A DNA stretch of 64,000 nt from Nocardiopsis sp. CNT312. Its GTDB lineage: Bacteria > Actinomycetota > Actinomycetes > Streptosporangiales > Streptosporangiaceae. The position numbers and the translations under genes were made by a program. Under the pieces are notes generated by a model, which was given only the letters and a program-made list of their open reading frames with translations, ran no database searches and was not told the origin of the DNA. The number at the start of each line of letters is the position of its first letter. Position 1 is the first letter of the stretch. The stretch covers positions 1 through 64,000 of the forward strand of contig NZ_AZXF01000022.1 in NCBI RefSeq assembly GCF_000515115.1, given 5' to 3'. Of this stretch, positions 54,819 through 62,282 are shown piece by piece.

Positions 54819-55361
54819 TCAGGCCGCGGCGGGGAGCCGGGGGCGGGAGGAGACCGCCGCCAGCTCCCAGGGGCGGAGTGTGAGGGTGGAGGGCGGCCGG
54901 GTGCCGGGCAGACCGGCCAGCGGGACGGGTGGCGCGGCCGCCGGGGCGGCGGCCGGGGCGCTGGTCGGGGCAGCAATCGGGGCCGGCTCTGGCGCGGGTT
55001 CGGTGCGCGGGGTGGCGGGCGGTGTGGCGTGCGGCCACAGCAGCAGGAGCAGGGCGTCGATGTCGGGGGCCTCCTCCAGCCCGGCGGGCGTGGCGGCCCA
55101 GAACGACTGGGTGGCCTCGCCCCACCAGATCACCAGGTGGCGGTAGCGGCGCTGCACGGCGGCGGCCCAGGCGTGCTCGCGTCGGTACTCGTCGCGGTGC
55201 CCGCCCCGCAGCGGCAGCCGCTGGGCGCGGCGCCGCCGGCACGAGCGGTGGACACACGCCGGGCAGAACGGTCCCACGAGAGGGGTGCGGCGGGGCAGCG
55301 GCGGCGGGGTGCGGTACAACCGGTCGCTGATGGGGCGGGGTGCGGGGATAGGATGCGTCAT
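54819..55361 (-). CDS. hypothetical Pro/Ala-rich protein with CPAC motif
   Basis: This 180-residue protein has an N-terminal Cys motif (GPFCPACVHRSCRRRR) that could hold a metal, a central QRRYRHLVIWWGEATQSFWA segment and a Pro/Ala-rich low-complexity linker (about 120-160). The C-terminus is LTLRPWELAAVSSRPRL. No family was recognised with certainty; similar genes accompany the ATP-binding/Scr1 regulator groups of Nocardiopsis-like genomes (from memory, unverified). It follows the ATP-binding gene on the same strand after about 110 nt. Confidence 0.6.
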   Translation of the reverse strand: MTHPIPAPRPISDRLYRTPPPLPRRTPLVGPFCPACVHRSCRRRRAQRLPLRGGHRDEYRREHAWAAAVQRRYRHLVIWWGEATQSFWAATPAGLEEAPDIDALLLLLWPHATPPATPRTEPAPEPAPIAAPTSAPAAAPAAAPPVPLAGLPGTRPPSTLTLRPWELAAVSSRPRLPAAA

Positions 55362-55469
55362 CGATCCTGCTTTCTCACTATGTAGCAGTGGTGGTTTTCG
55401 GGATTGGGGGCCCGGGAGGCGTTGGCGCGCTCTCCTGGGCCCGTTTCACGTCGTGGGCGTGATGCGCTG

Positions 55470-56033
55470 TTACGCGGTGGTGTTCCAGGGGTTGTCGGTC
55501 AGGTCGTAGGCGAGGAAGAACCAGACCTGGCGGTAGTCGCTCTGGCCGTTGTCACCCCAGGTGGTGGCCAGGGCGTCGAGGAGGGCCAGGCCGCGCCCGG
55601 ACTCGGCGTGCGGGTCCAGCCCGCCGGGATCGGGGGCCAGGTAGGAGCGCCGGCCGAGGGGCCGGGGCCGGTGGTGTTTGTCGCCCTGGTCGCGGCAGGT
55701 CAGGCGCAGGCCGTCGCGGCTGCGGGTGCAGGAGAGGGTGTAGGTGCCCAGCCGCTCGCCCGACCGCGAGTGCGTGAGGGCGTTGGTCGCGAGTTCGGAG
55801 CCCAGCAGGGTGAACAGGTACCGGTAGTCGGCCTCGCGCTCGGCGGCGCAGGTGTCGAGGAAGGCCCGGACCAGCGGCAGGTGGCGGGGCGAGCCGATGA
55901 AGTCGTAGCGGCGGGTGCGGTAGTGGGCGCGGTCGGTGCGGCCGGTGAAGTAGTGGCGGCAGCGCGGCGGCACCAGCGCGCCGAGCGGGACGGTCACCTC
56001 GGGCAGCGTGGCCAGCGGTGTGGTTGCGGACAT
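55470..56033 (-). CDS. ATP-binding protein, anti-sigma-factor kinase type
   Basis: This 187-residue HATPase_c_2 protein has N-box LLGSELATNALTHSRSGE, G1 LTCRDQGD and G2 PHAESGRGLALLDALATTW. ATG at 56033 is chosen because AAGGAG lies 9 nt upstream; a frame to 56054 exists. Such genes frequently stand opposite Scr1-type regulators in actinomycetes. Here the regulator is divergent, 220 nt away, with a 34-bp palindrome between them. Confidence 0.87.
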   Translation of the reverse strand: MSATTPLATLPEVTVPLGALVPPRCRHYFTGRTDRAHYRTRRYDFIGSPRHLPLVRAFLDTCAAEREADYRYLFTLLGSELATNALTHSRSGERLGTYTLSCTRSRDGLRLTCRDQGDKHHRPRPLGRRSYLAPDPGGLDPHAESGRGLALLDALATTWGDNGQSDYRQVWFFLAYDLTDNPWNTTA

Positions 56034-56189
56034 GCGGACGAACTCCTTGCGCATAGCGGCGTGAACAGGGGTTGCGTGGTGCCCGTTGGAGGAGTCTCAC
56101 GGTTGCCGTGATGCGCGGAACGGGCAGGGCGTAGCCTGGCCAGGAGACTCTCAGTGAGACCCCCGCCACTGGCTGCATCCAACGATAGA

Positions 56190-56223
56190 GAGTGGATTCT
56201 ACTTGGTCAAGTAGAATCCACTC
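56190..56223. promoter_or_regulatory. 34-bp perfect palindrome, probable operator
   Basis: Sixteen-bp arms (56190-56205, 56208-56223) are perfectly complementary with a 2-bp centre. The site lies 30 nt upstream of the Scr1-type regulator ATG and between divergent genes. Each arm contains TAGAAT, a good -10 hexamer, one on each strand, so binding could block both promoters. Autoregulation by the Scr1-type protein is the simplest reading. Confidence 0.75.
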
Positions 56224-56252
56224 ATGGAAAGAAACTGCGTTAGGCTCCTTCC

Positions 56253-57107
56253 ATGGCCCCTCCTTACAGCCCCAGCGTCCGCCGACGACGCTTGTCCGCA
56301 GAACTCAAGCGGCTTCGAGCAGAAACCGGGATGACACTGAACGACGTTGCCAAGCACACCGGAATCAGCAGGGCCAACCTGAGCAAGATCGAACAGGCGG
56401 AGTCCAAGACGGTCCCCACACCGACCTTGAACAAGCTTCTGGACCTCTACCGCATAGAAGTCTCCGAAGTTCGAGACGCGATGCACGAGCTCTCCCGCCT
56501 GGCCGGGGAACGGGGCTGGTGGGCGCGGTACAAGGACCTGCTCCCCCAGATGTTGCCGGACTTCGAGGCTGAGGCATGTGCATTCAGGACTTATCACGCC
56601 CAAGTGATCCCAGGGATGCTCCAAACCCCTGAGTACGCCGGTGCAGTCTTTCGAGCGAACAAAGTTCGCGAGGATGACGAGATCGCAGATCGAGTCAGTG
56701 CGCGCATACGACGCCAGGAAGTCCTAAAGCGGCCGAATCCTCCCACTTACTCAGCAATCATCGACGAAGGCGCACTCAAACGAACCGTTGGATCCCCTGA
56801 AGTGATGCGGGCACAGCTCCAGCACCTCATACACATGGCTGCTCGGCGCAACATCGATATCTACGTCTTGCCCTTCGCAGCCGGTGCCCATCCCGCTACC
56901 GAGGGCACCTTCATCGTCATGGACTTCCCGGACCCCCGAGACGCCAGCATCGCCTACCTGGAGAACCCGGCAACTAGCCTGTATCTCGAAGAGGACCATC
57001 AGATCAGGATGTTCAACGACATGTTCGGGAACACACAGGGGTGCTCACTCACCCCGGTTCAGTCCCTGGCGTTCATCAAGGAACTCCTGACGACCCTAGA
57101 AGAGTGA
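56253..57107 (+). CDS. Scr1-type XRE regulator (HTH + DUF5753)
   Basis: This 284-residue protein has an N-terminal XRE helix-turn-helix (RRLSAELKRLRAETGMTLND, HTGISRANLSKIEQAES) and a Scr1/DUF5753 domain (about 90-280; FRTYHAQVIPGMLQTPEYAG, RRQEVLKRPNPPTYSAIIDE, VLPFAAGAHPATEGTFIVMD, LYLEEDHQIRMFNDMF). The family controls development and antibiotic genes and forms antitoxin-like pairs with DUF397 proteins. It is followed after 5 nt by the DUF397 gene. Confidence 0.93.
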   Translation: MAPPYSPSVRRRRLSAELKRLRAETGMTLNDVAKHTGISRANLSKIEQAESKTVPTPTLNKLLDLYRIEVSEVRDAMHELSRLAGERGWWARYKDLLPQMLPDFEAEACAFRTYHAQVIPGMLQTPEYAGAVFRANKVREDDEIADRVSARIRRQEVLKRPNPPTYSAIIDEGALKRTVGSPEVMRAQLQHLIHMAARRNIDIYVLPFAAGAHPATEGTFIVMDFPDPRDASIAYLENPATSLYLEEDHQIRMFNDMFGNTQGCSLTPVQSLAFIKELLTTLEE

Positions 57108-57112
57108 GTGCA

Positions 57113-57358
57113 GTGACTGACCAGTTGTCATGGCGAAAGAGCAGCTACAGCGGTGTCAACGGCGAGTGCGTCGAGGTCGCGCACATCCCCTCCCACGTCC
57201 GGAAGAGCAGCTACAGCGGCCAAGAGCCGAGTTGCGTCGAGGTGGCCGACCTGCCCCGTGGCGCGGCCGTCCGCGACTCCAAACACCCCGACACCGGACA
57301 CCTCCCCTTCCCCGCCGCCGAGTGGGCCGGCTTCCTCTCCGCCGCCCTCTCCCGGTAG
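57113..57358 (+). CDS. DUF397 protein with duplicated first repeat
   Basis: This 81-residue DUF397 protein begins at GTG 57113, five nt after the Scr1-type gene. DUF397 is a toxin-like or partner protein of Scr1-type regulators. The hallmark WRKSSYSGVNGECVEVA appears once, then again as VRKSSYSGQEPSCVEVA, followed by GAAVRDSKHP and PFPAAEWAGFLSAAL. Most relatives are about 60 residues with one copy; the extra 20 or so residues come from the internal duplication. Confidence 0.92.
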   Translation: MTDQLSWRKSSYSGVNGECVEVAHIPSHVRKSSYSGQEPSCVEVADLPRGAAVRDSKHPDTGHLPFPAAEWAGFLSAALSR

Positions 57359-57386
57359 CCGCCCCGAACCCCGCTCCCACTCGGGA

Positions 57387-57442
57387 TGATCTTGCTACCA
57401 GCGCAGGAAAATGGCCCTGCTCCTGCGCTGGTAGCAAGATCA
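57387..57442. terminator. 22-bp perfect hairpin between convergent genes
   Basis: Arms 57387-57408 and 57421-57442 are perfectly complementary with a 12-nt loop, between the DUF397 gene and the minus-strand zinc-ribbon gene. A bidirectional terminator is likely. Its core CCAGCGCAGG resembles that of the 1564-1625 hairpin. Confidence 0.75.
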
Positions 57443-57459
57443 CGGCGGTTCAGGGCGCC

Positions 57460-57867
57460 TCACCCCTCCCGGGCATTCTCGCCGGGCAGCAGGTGCGGAC
57501 TCCCTGCCTCCTCCCGCAACCACCCCTCGTCCACCAGGTACCGGATGGTGAGAGCGCCCTCCCACCGACCCCAGCCGAACGCCGTCTCCAGCTCGCGCCA
57601 GGTCGGGCCGCGCCCGTACCTCTCGGCGTGCTCACCCGCGTAGGCCGCCACCCACGGCTCCGTGCCGTGGACGGCCCGGCGGGCGCGCAACCCCTGTTCG
57701 GTGGACAGGGTCCACTCACCCTCCGCTTTCCGGGGCTGCGACCGATACAGCCGGGGTACGCGCCCCGCGCCGGGGTCCGGGGCCGACCGGGCGGAGCGGG
57801 GACGCTCCTTCTTGGAGGTCAGGTGCCAGCCCTTACAGTCCGGGCAGCGGTAGGCACGGCGGGGCAT
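57460..57867 (-). CDS. zinc-ribbon protein with missing N-terminus
   Basis: The ATG-started frame encodes 135 residues: RRAYRCPDCKGWHLTSKKER (CxxC ribbon), then a domain with GRGPTWRELETAFGW and LTIRYLVDEGWL, a winged-helix-like segment. Relatives start earlier with a Cys-containing KRW-type segment and KVSAELALSEI. That sequence is present in frame immediately upstream (57868-57956) but has no start codon, and an in-frame stop precedes it. Either the real start is the ATG at 57867 or a frameshift has removed the N-terminus. Confidence 0.6.
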   Translation of the reverse strand: MPRRAYRCPDCKGWHLTSKKERPRSARSAPDPGAGRVPRLYRSQPRKAEGEWTLSTEQGLRARRAVHGTEPWVAAYAGEHAERYGRGPTWRELETAFGWGRWEGALTIRYLVDEGWLREEAGSPHLLPGENAREG

Positions 57868-58277
57868 CTTGTCCGAGCGGTCGTCGCCACGGCTGCGGAT
57901 CTCGGAGAGAGCCAGTTCGGCACTGACCTTGTCCGTAAACCAGCGCTTGCCGCAGCGGCGTGGGCGCGGTCGGGGGGCTCACGGAGGGCGGGCGGTCTTC
58001 TTCCTGGTACGGCTGCGTTGTCGGTTCGTCGGGGGGCCTTCGCGTCGGCCGGTGCCGCCGGGCACCGGAAGGCGTACTCCGTGGACGGCGGGCAGACGCC
58101 CGTCCGCTCACGCCACGGCAACGACGGTAACCGACACCACGCCCGATAGCAGAGAAACCAGCACCTTCAAGACGCCGACCCCCGACCCACCCACCGAACG
58201 CGGCCCTTTTCCCACGAACCACGGGACACAAACGCAAGGTAGCTACTTAATTACTCAAAGTGTGCAAGGATCGGTGC
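57868..58277. other. upstream region with frameshifted coding relic and promoter
   Basis: The left part (57868-57956) still encodes, on the minus strand, the family N-terminus of the zinc-ribbon protein without a start codon. A run of six C on the minus strand (57972-57977) is the likely frameshift site. The right end (58238-58277) is AT-rich and should be the promoter of the protease gene. Confidence 0.55.
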
Positions 58278-59315
58278 ATGACCTCGCCCATCGCGCACAA
58301 GATCCTCGCCCCCGCCGCCGCGGTCGCGGTCGCGCTCGGGGGACTCGCCCTCCTCGGCGTCCCGGACGGGACCGCCTCGGCCCTCACCCAGGCGGTCCAC
58401 ACCTCCCATGCGGCCCCCGCCTCCGCCCCCCTCGCCCGCATGGAGGGGGTGGCCCACCAGAGCGGCGCGGTGACCCCCGTCCAGCGCCAGGCCGTCCTGG
58501 ACTACTGGACCAGCGAGCGCATGGCCGCGGCCCTGCCCATCACCGGCCTGGTCGGGGACGCGCTGGAGGCGGCCGCACCCGAAGCGCCCACCGAGCGGCA
58601 GGCCGCCCCACACGACAACAGCACCGGCGAGGTCTGGACCGGGGGCGGAGCGGTCACGCGCACCACCGGCAAGGTGTACCTGACGATGAACGGGCGCGAC
58701 TTCACATGCTCGGCCTCGGTCGTGGACTCGGCCAACCGCAGCACCGTGGTCACGGCCGGGCACTGCACCAAGGACGGCAGGGGCTCCTGGGCGCGCAACT
58801 GGACGTTCGTCCCCGGCTACGACCGGGGGTCGGCCCCCTACGGCCGCTACACCGCCCGCGAGATGCTCGCCCCGCCCCGGTGGGCGCGCAACGCCGACGA
58901 CAGCCACGACTTCGCGATGGTGGTCCTCAACACCGACGGCGGCACGCCCGTGCAGAACCGGGTGGGTGCCCAGCGCATCGCCTTCGACCGCTGGCCGCAG
59001 GGGCGCACCGCGCGCGGCCCTCAGGTCTACGCGTTCGGCTACCCGGCGACCTCGCCGTACCGGGGCCGATACCTGCACTACTGTTCGGGCCGGACCACCC
59101 CCGACGACGGGGGCACCACCGCCCACGGCATGCGGTGCGTGATGACGCAGGGCTCCAGCGGCGGACCGTGGTTCACCGGCTTCGACCCGGCGACCGGGCG
59201 CGGCACGATCGCGTCGGTGGTGAGCTTCAAGTACGCCGACGACACCCGGACCCAGTACGGCCCGCGCTTCGGCGACGAGGCACGACGGCTCTTCGACAGT
59301 GCTCAGCGGCTCTGA
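58278..59315 (+). CDS. secreted trypsin-like serine protease
   Basis: This is an approximately 345-residue exported endopeptidase. The signal region is SPIAHKILAPAAAVAVALGGLALLG; a propeptide-like stretch runs to about residue 120. The triad is His in VVTAGHCT, Asp in DSHDFAMVVLN and Ser in MTQGSSGGPWFTG, with disulfide candidates around FTCSAS/GHC and YLHYCSG/RCVMT. It resembles the streptogrisin/glutamyl-endopeptidase-like secreted enzymes of actinomycetes. ATG at 58278 has AAGGAT six nt upstream; GTG at 58260 is less likely. Confidence 0.92.
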   Translation: MTSPIAHKILAPAAAVAVALGGLALLGVPDGTASALTQAVHTSHAAPASAPLARMEGVAHQSGAVTPVQRQAVLDYWTSERMAAALPITGLVGDALEAAAPEAPTERQAAPHDNSTGEVWTGGGAVTRTTGKVYLTMNGRDFTCSASVVDSANRSTVVTAGHCTKDGRGSWARNWTFVPGYDRGSAPYGRYTAREMLAPPRWARNADDSHDFAMVVLNTDGGTPVQNRVGAQRIAFDRWPQGRTARGPQVYAFGYPATSPYRGRYLHYCSGRTTPDDGGTTAHGMRCVMTQGSSGGPWFTGFDPATGRGTIASVVSFKYADDTRTQYGPRFGDEARRLFDSAQRL

Positions 59316-59510
59316 CCCCCACCCGGGCGACACCCGAAAAAGGGAACGACATACCGTGAAATACCCTGAGTTCACACACTATTACCCCGGCTGGCATCTT
59401 CGGTCAACCGACTAGCGCCGACACGACGCTTCGTCCACAGTGGTGGGAGGGGCAGCCCACCGACCAGAGCGGACCGTCCGCCGCCGACGGAAGAAGCCCG
59501 GGAGCGCTCA

Positions 59511-61292
59511 TTGCCACTCGTCTACCGCACTCTCGTCTCGGTCCCCCGGGGCGGCGGCGACCTCGTCGCCGCCGCGTCGGGGGTGCTCTCCGAGTGGCTG
59601 AGCAAGCGGGGGACCTCGGGCGGCCGGGTGGACTTCTCGGTCTCGGGCCGCTATGAGCTGAGCAACCGGTCGCGGGCGCTGGTGGTGCGCCACGACAACC
59701 CCGAGGAGGGCCTGGTCTTCCTCCGTCTGATCACCGAGTCCGATAAACCGGACGCCGTGTGGCGCACCGTGGCCACGGTGGTCGTCGACCCCGAGTTCTC
59801 GCCCCGCCACCACGTGTGGATCGACATGCGCGCCGACCCCCGCAGCCCCGGGGAGGAGACCGCCCACCCGCCGAAACTGGACGTCATGCCGCCCGAGGCC
59901 GCCCGGATGCTCCTGGAGGCGGTCGACGCCCACGACGGGGGGCACCCGATGCCCGCCGAGCCGCGGATCGTGCGCGGACGCGACGCGGCCCTGGTCGAGG
60001 GGCTGGTGTCGGCGATCAACGACCCCGAACGCAGGATGGCGCTGCTGGCCACCGGGCCCCCCGAGGACGTCACCGTGGCCGACTGGCGCACCGCCATGGC
60101 CTCGGCCCTGTCCCGGTGCACCGGCATGTGTGCGGGATACGTGCTGGACCGGACCGCGCTCGGCCGGGTGGGCGGAAAGCTCCCGGAGGGGCTCGATATC
60201 CCGGCGGGCGGGGTGCGCACGTTCTTACCAGGGGTGCGCACCGACGACACGGCCGACGCCTCACGGCACCCCCGCATGAGCCCGGCCACGCTCGACACCG
60301 CCCGGGAGCGCGAGCGCATCCGCTCCTGGGTGGGGGCGACGCTGTCCCGGGAGATCCGCGAGAACGCGCTGGAGACGGCGCTTCCCGAACCGCTGCGCGC
60401 CATCGACGCCTTCCTGGATGAGGAGGTGCGAGAGGTGCGCTCCCGCCGTGCCCGTCCCCTGTCTGCGCCCCGTCTGCTGCCCTCCCTCCGGATCGGGCAG
60501 CCGTACCACGATCCGGCCGCCGCCCAGGCGCGGGAGGAGCTGGAACAGCAGAACCAGCGGCTGCGCGAGGAGGTCACCCGGCTGGGCGCGCGGGTCACCG
60601 AGCTCAGCGAGGAGCGCCAGGAACTGCTCGCCGAGAGCACCGACCTCTCCGAGGAGCTGGCGAGCGCCCGCGAACAACTGCGCGCCTCCCGGCACGAGGC
60701 GCGGTGGCTGCGGTCCAAGGCCCACGACGCGGGGCTGTTCCGCCTGGCCGCCGCACCCGCCCCGCGCGACACACAACTGCCACCGCCCACCCGCGTGGGC
60801 GGGTTGCTGGAGCAGATCACCGACGGTTCGGCGCTGCCGCACCTGTTCTTCACCATCGAGGACCACGACTCGGTGTACGAGCTCTCCGACAGCCGCAAGG
60901 AGGGCCTGTGGGTGACCCGTGCCTGGGAGGCGCTGCTCGCCCTCAACGACTACGCGCGCTACCAGTTCGACAACCCCGGCAGCGGCCTGGGTTTCCACTC
61001 CTACCTGCGGGAGACCCCGGACGGCTACCAGGTCATCCCGGTCAAGCGGCTCGCCTCACAGGAGTCGGACTACGTGCGCAACCGCGGCAAGCTCAACGAG
61101 AAGCGCATGTTCCGGGTGCCCGAGGAGGTGAGCCCGGACGGCCGGGTCCCGATGTACGCGCACATCAAGCTCGACACCGAGTACGGGATCTGTCCGCGGC
61201 TGTATTTCTACCCCCATCTGGGGCCGGGCACCACCAACCGGGTCTACGTCGGCTACCTGGGGCGGCACCTGCCGGTGCAGCAGTCGAACTGA
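59511..61292 (+). CDS. large coiled-coil protein, fused version of the split system
   Basis: This 593-residue protein starts at TTG 59511 with GGAG six nt upstream. Order: N-terminal domain (about 1-180; VLSEWLSKRG, VDFSVSGRYEL, LVEGLVSAINDPERRMALLA), a middle region with CAGYVLDRTALGRVGGKL and AGGVRTFLPGVRTDD, a coiled coil (about 340-400; REEVTRLGARVTELSEERQE), and a C-terminal domain (LPHLFFTIEDHDSVYEL, QVIPVKRLASQESDYV, RVPMYAHIKLD, RLYFYPHLG, VYVGYLGRHL). Both ends resemble the two proteins at 52906-51302. Function unknown; the next gene is 31 nt downstream. Confidence 0.75.
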   Translation: MPLVYRTLVSVPRGGGDLVAAASGVLSEWLSKRGTSGGRVDFSVSGRYELSNRSRALVVRHDNPEEGLVFLRLITESDKPDAVWRTVATVVVDPEFSPRHHVWIDMRADPRSPGEETAHPPKLDVMPPEAARMLLEAVDAHDGGHPMPAEPRIVRGRDAALVEGLVSAINDPERRMALLATGPPEDVTVADWRTAMASALSRCTGMCAGYVLDRTALGRVGGKLPEGLDIPAGGVRTFLPGVRTDDTADASRHPRMSPATLDTARERERIRSWVGATLSREIRENALETALPEPLRAIDAFLDEEVREVRSRRARPLSAPRLLPSLRIGQPYHDPAAAQAREELEQQNQRLREEVTRLGARVTELSEERQELLAESTDLSEELASAREQLRASRHEARWLRSKAHDAGLFRLAAAPAPRDTQLPPPTRVGGLLEQITDGSALPHLFFTIEDHDSVYELSDSRKEGLWVTRAWEALLALNDYARYQFDNPGSGLGFHSYLRETPDGYQVIPVKRLASQESDYVRNRGKLNEKRMFRVPEEVSPDGRVPMYAHIKLDTEYGICPRLYFYPHLGPGTTNRVYVGYLGRHLPVQQSN

Positions 61293-61323
61293 GCGCGGCC
61301 CGCCACCGCCTACCCTGGGGCGC

Positions 61324-62205
61324 GTGGAAGCGACAGCGACCGGGGCGGTGACCGCCCTCACCGAAGCCCAGTGGCGCGGGCGCGCCCGTGCGCACGAGGC
61401 GCGCGTGGACGCGCTGACCGCCGACCACCTGCGGCGGCGCGAGCGGGGCGAGCGCCACCCGGTGGAGGACTTCCTGTTCACCTACTACAGCCTCAAGCCG
61501 TCGCGGCTGCGCCGCTGGCACCCGGGGGCGGGGACGGTGCTGCTGGGCGAGGGCGCGCGGGAGCACCTGGCGGAGCGGTTCCACACCGAGGTCGGGGAGG
61601 GCGTGGGCCTGGACACGCGCGCGTTCCTGAAGGCGCGGCCGGTGACGGGCTTCGTCGAGCGGCTGCTGTCGGCGGTCGCCTCCCGCCCCGCCCACCTGGG
61701 CTGTTTCGGACTGCACGAGTGGGCGATGGTGTACCGCGCCGACCGTGTGCGCCACGAACAGGTGCCGCTGCGGCTGGGGGCCGAGGGCACCGACCGGGTG
61801 GTGCGCTCGCACCGCGTCCGCTGTTCGCACTTCGACGCCTTCCGGTTCTTCACCGAACCGGCCCGGCCGCTCAACACGCTCCAGCCCACCCGGGAGAGCC
61901 AGGTGGACCTGGACCAGCCGGGCTGCCTGCACGCCAACATGGACCTGTACAAGTGGGCCTACAAACTGGCCCCGGCGGTGCCGTCCGAGCTGGTGGCGGA
62001 CTGCTTCGAGCTATCCCGCGACATCCGCGTCCTGGACATGCGTGCCTCGCCCTACGACCTGGCGGCGTGGGGGTACGCGCCGGTGCGGATCGAGACCGCC
62101 GAGGGCAAGGCGGAGTACATGGCCGCGCAGGAGGGGTTCGCCGAGCGGGGGGCGGTGCTGCGCGGGCGGCTGCTGACGGTGTGCGCGGCGCTGCGCGGGG
62201 CGTAA
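61324..62205 (+). CDS. protein of the actinobacterial '3-methyladenine DNA glycosylase' group
   Basis: This 293-residue protein has family-typical stretches GERHPVEDFLFTYYSLKPSRL, GCFGLHEWAMVYR, LRCSHFDAF-type HRVRCSHFDAFRFFT, QPGCLHANMDLYKWAYKL and LDMRASPYDLAAWG. These proteins are commonly labelled 3-methyladenine DNA glycosylase in actinomycete genomes, but no catalytic motif of AlkA, Tag or MPG is visible, so the activity is doubtful. Conserved His, Cys, Asp and Tyr residues hint at an enzyme. It may be co-transcribed with the preceding coiled-coil gene. Confidence 0.7.
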   Translation: MEATATGAVTALTEAQWRGRARAHEARVDALTADHLRRRERGERHPVEDFLFTYYSLKPSRLRRWHPGAGTVLLGEGAREHLAERFHTEVGEGVGLDTRAFLKARPVTGFVERLLSAVASRPAHLGCFGLHEWAMVYRADRVRHEQVPLRLGAEGTDRVVRSHRVRCSHFDAFRFFTEPARPLNTLQPTRESQVDLDQPGCLHANMDLYKWAYKLAPAVPSELVADCFELSRDIRVLDMRASPYDLAAWGYAPVRIETAEGKAEYMAAQEGFAERGAVLRGRLLTVCAALRGA

Positions 62206-62213
62206 GGAAGGAA

Positions 62214-62237
62214 GGGCGGTGCCTGTCGGCACCGCCC
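62214..62237. terminator. bidirectional terminator
   Basis: Perfect 10-bp arms (62214-62223, 62228-62237) with a 4-nt loop lie between the converging genes ending at 62205 and 62283. Confidence 0.75.
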
Positions 62238-62282
62238 CTCCCGGTCAGGCGTCAGGGACGCCGACCCTCACTCGCGTGAGAT

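Noticed and set aside
61324-62205. Confident assignment as a DNA glycosylase
   Set aside because: The product name is habitual for the family, but none of the known glycosylase catalytic motifs is visible.
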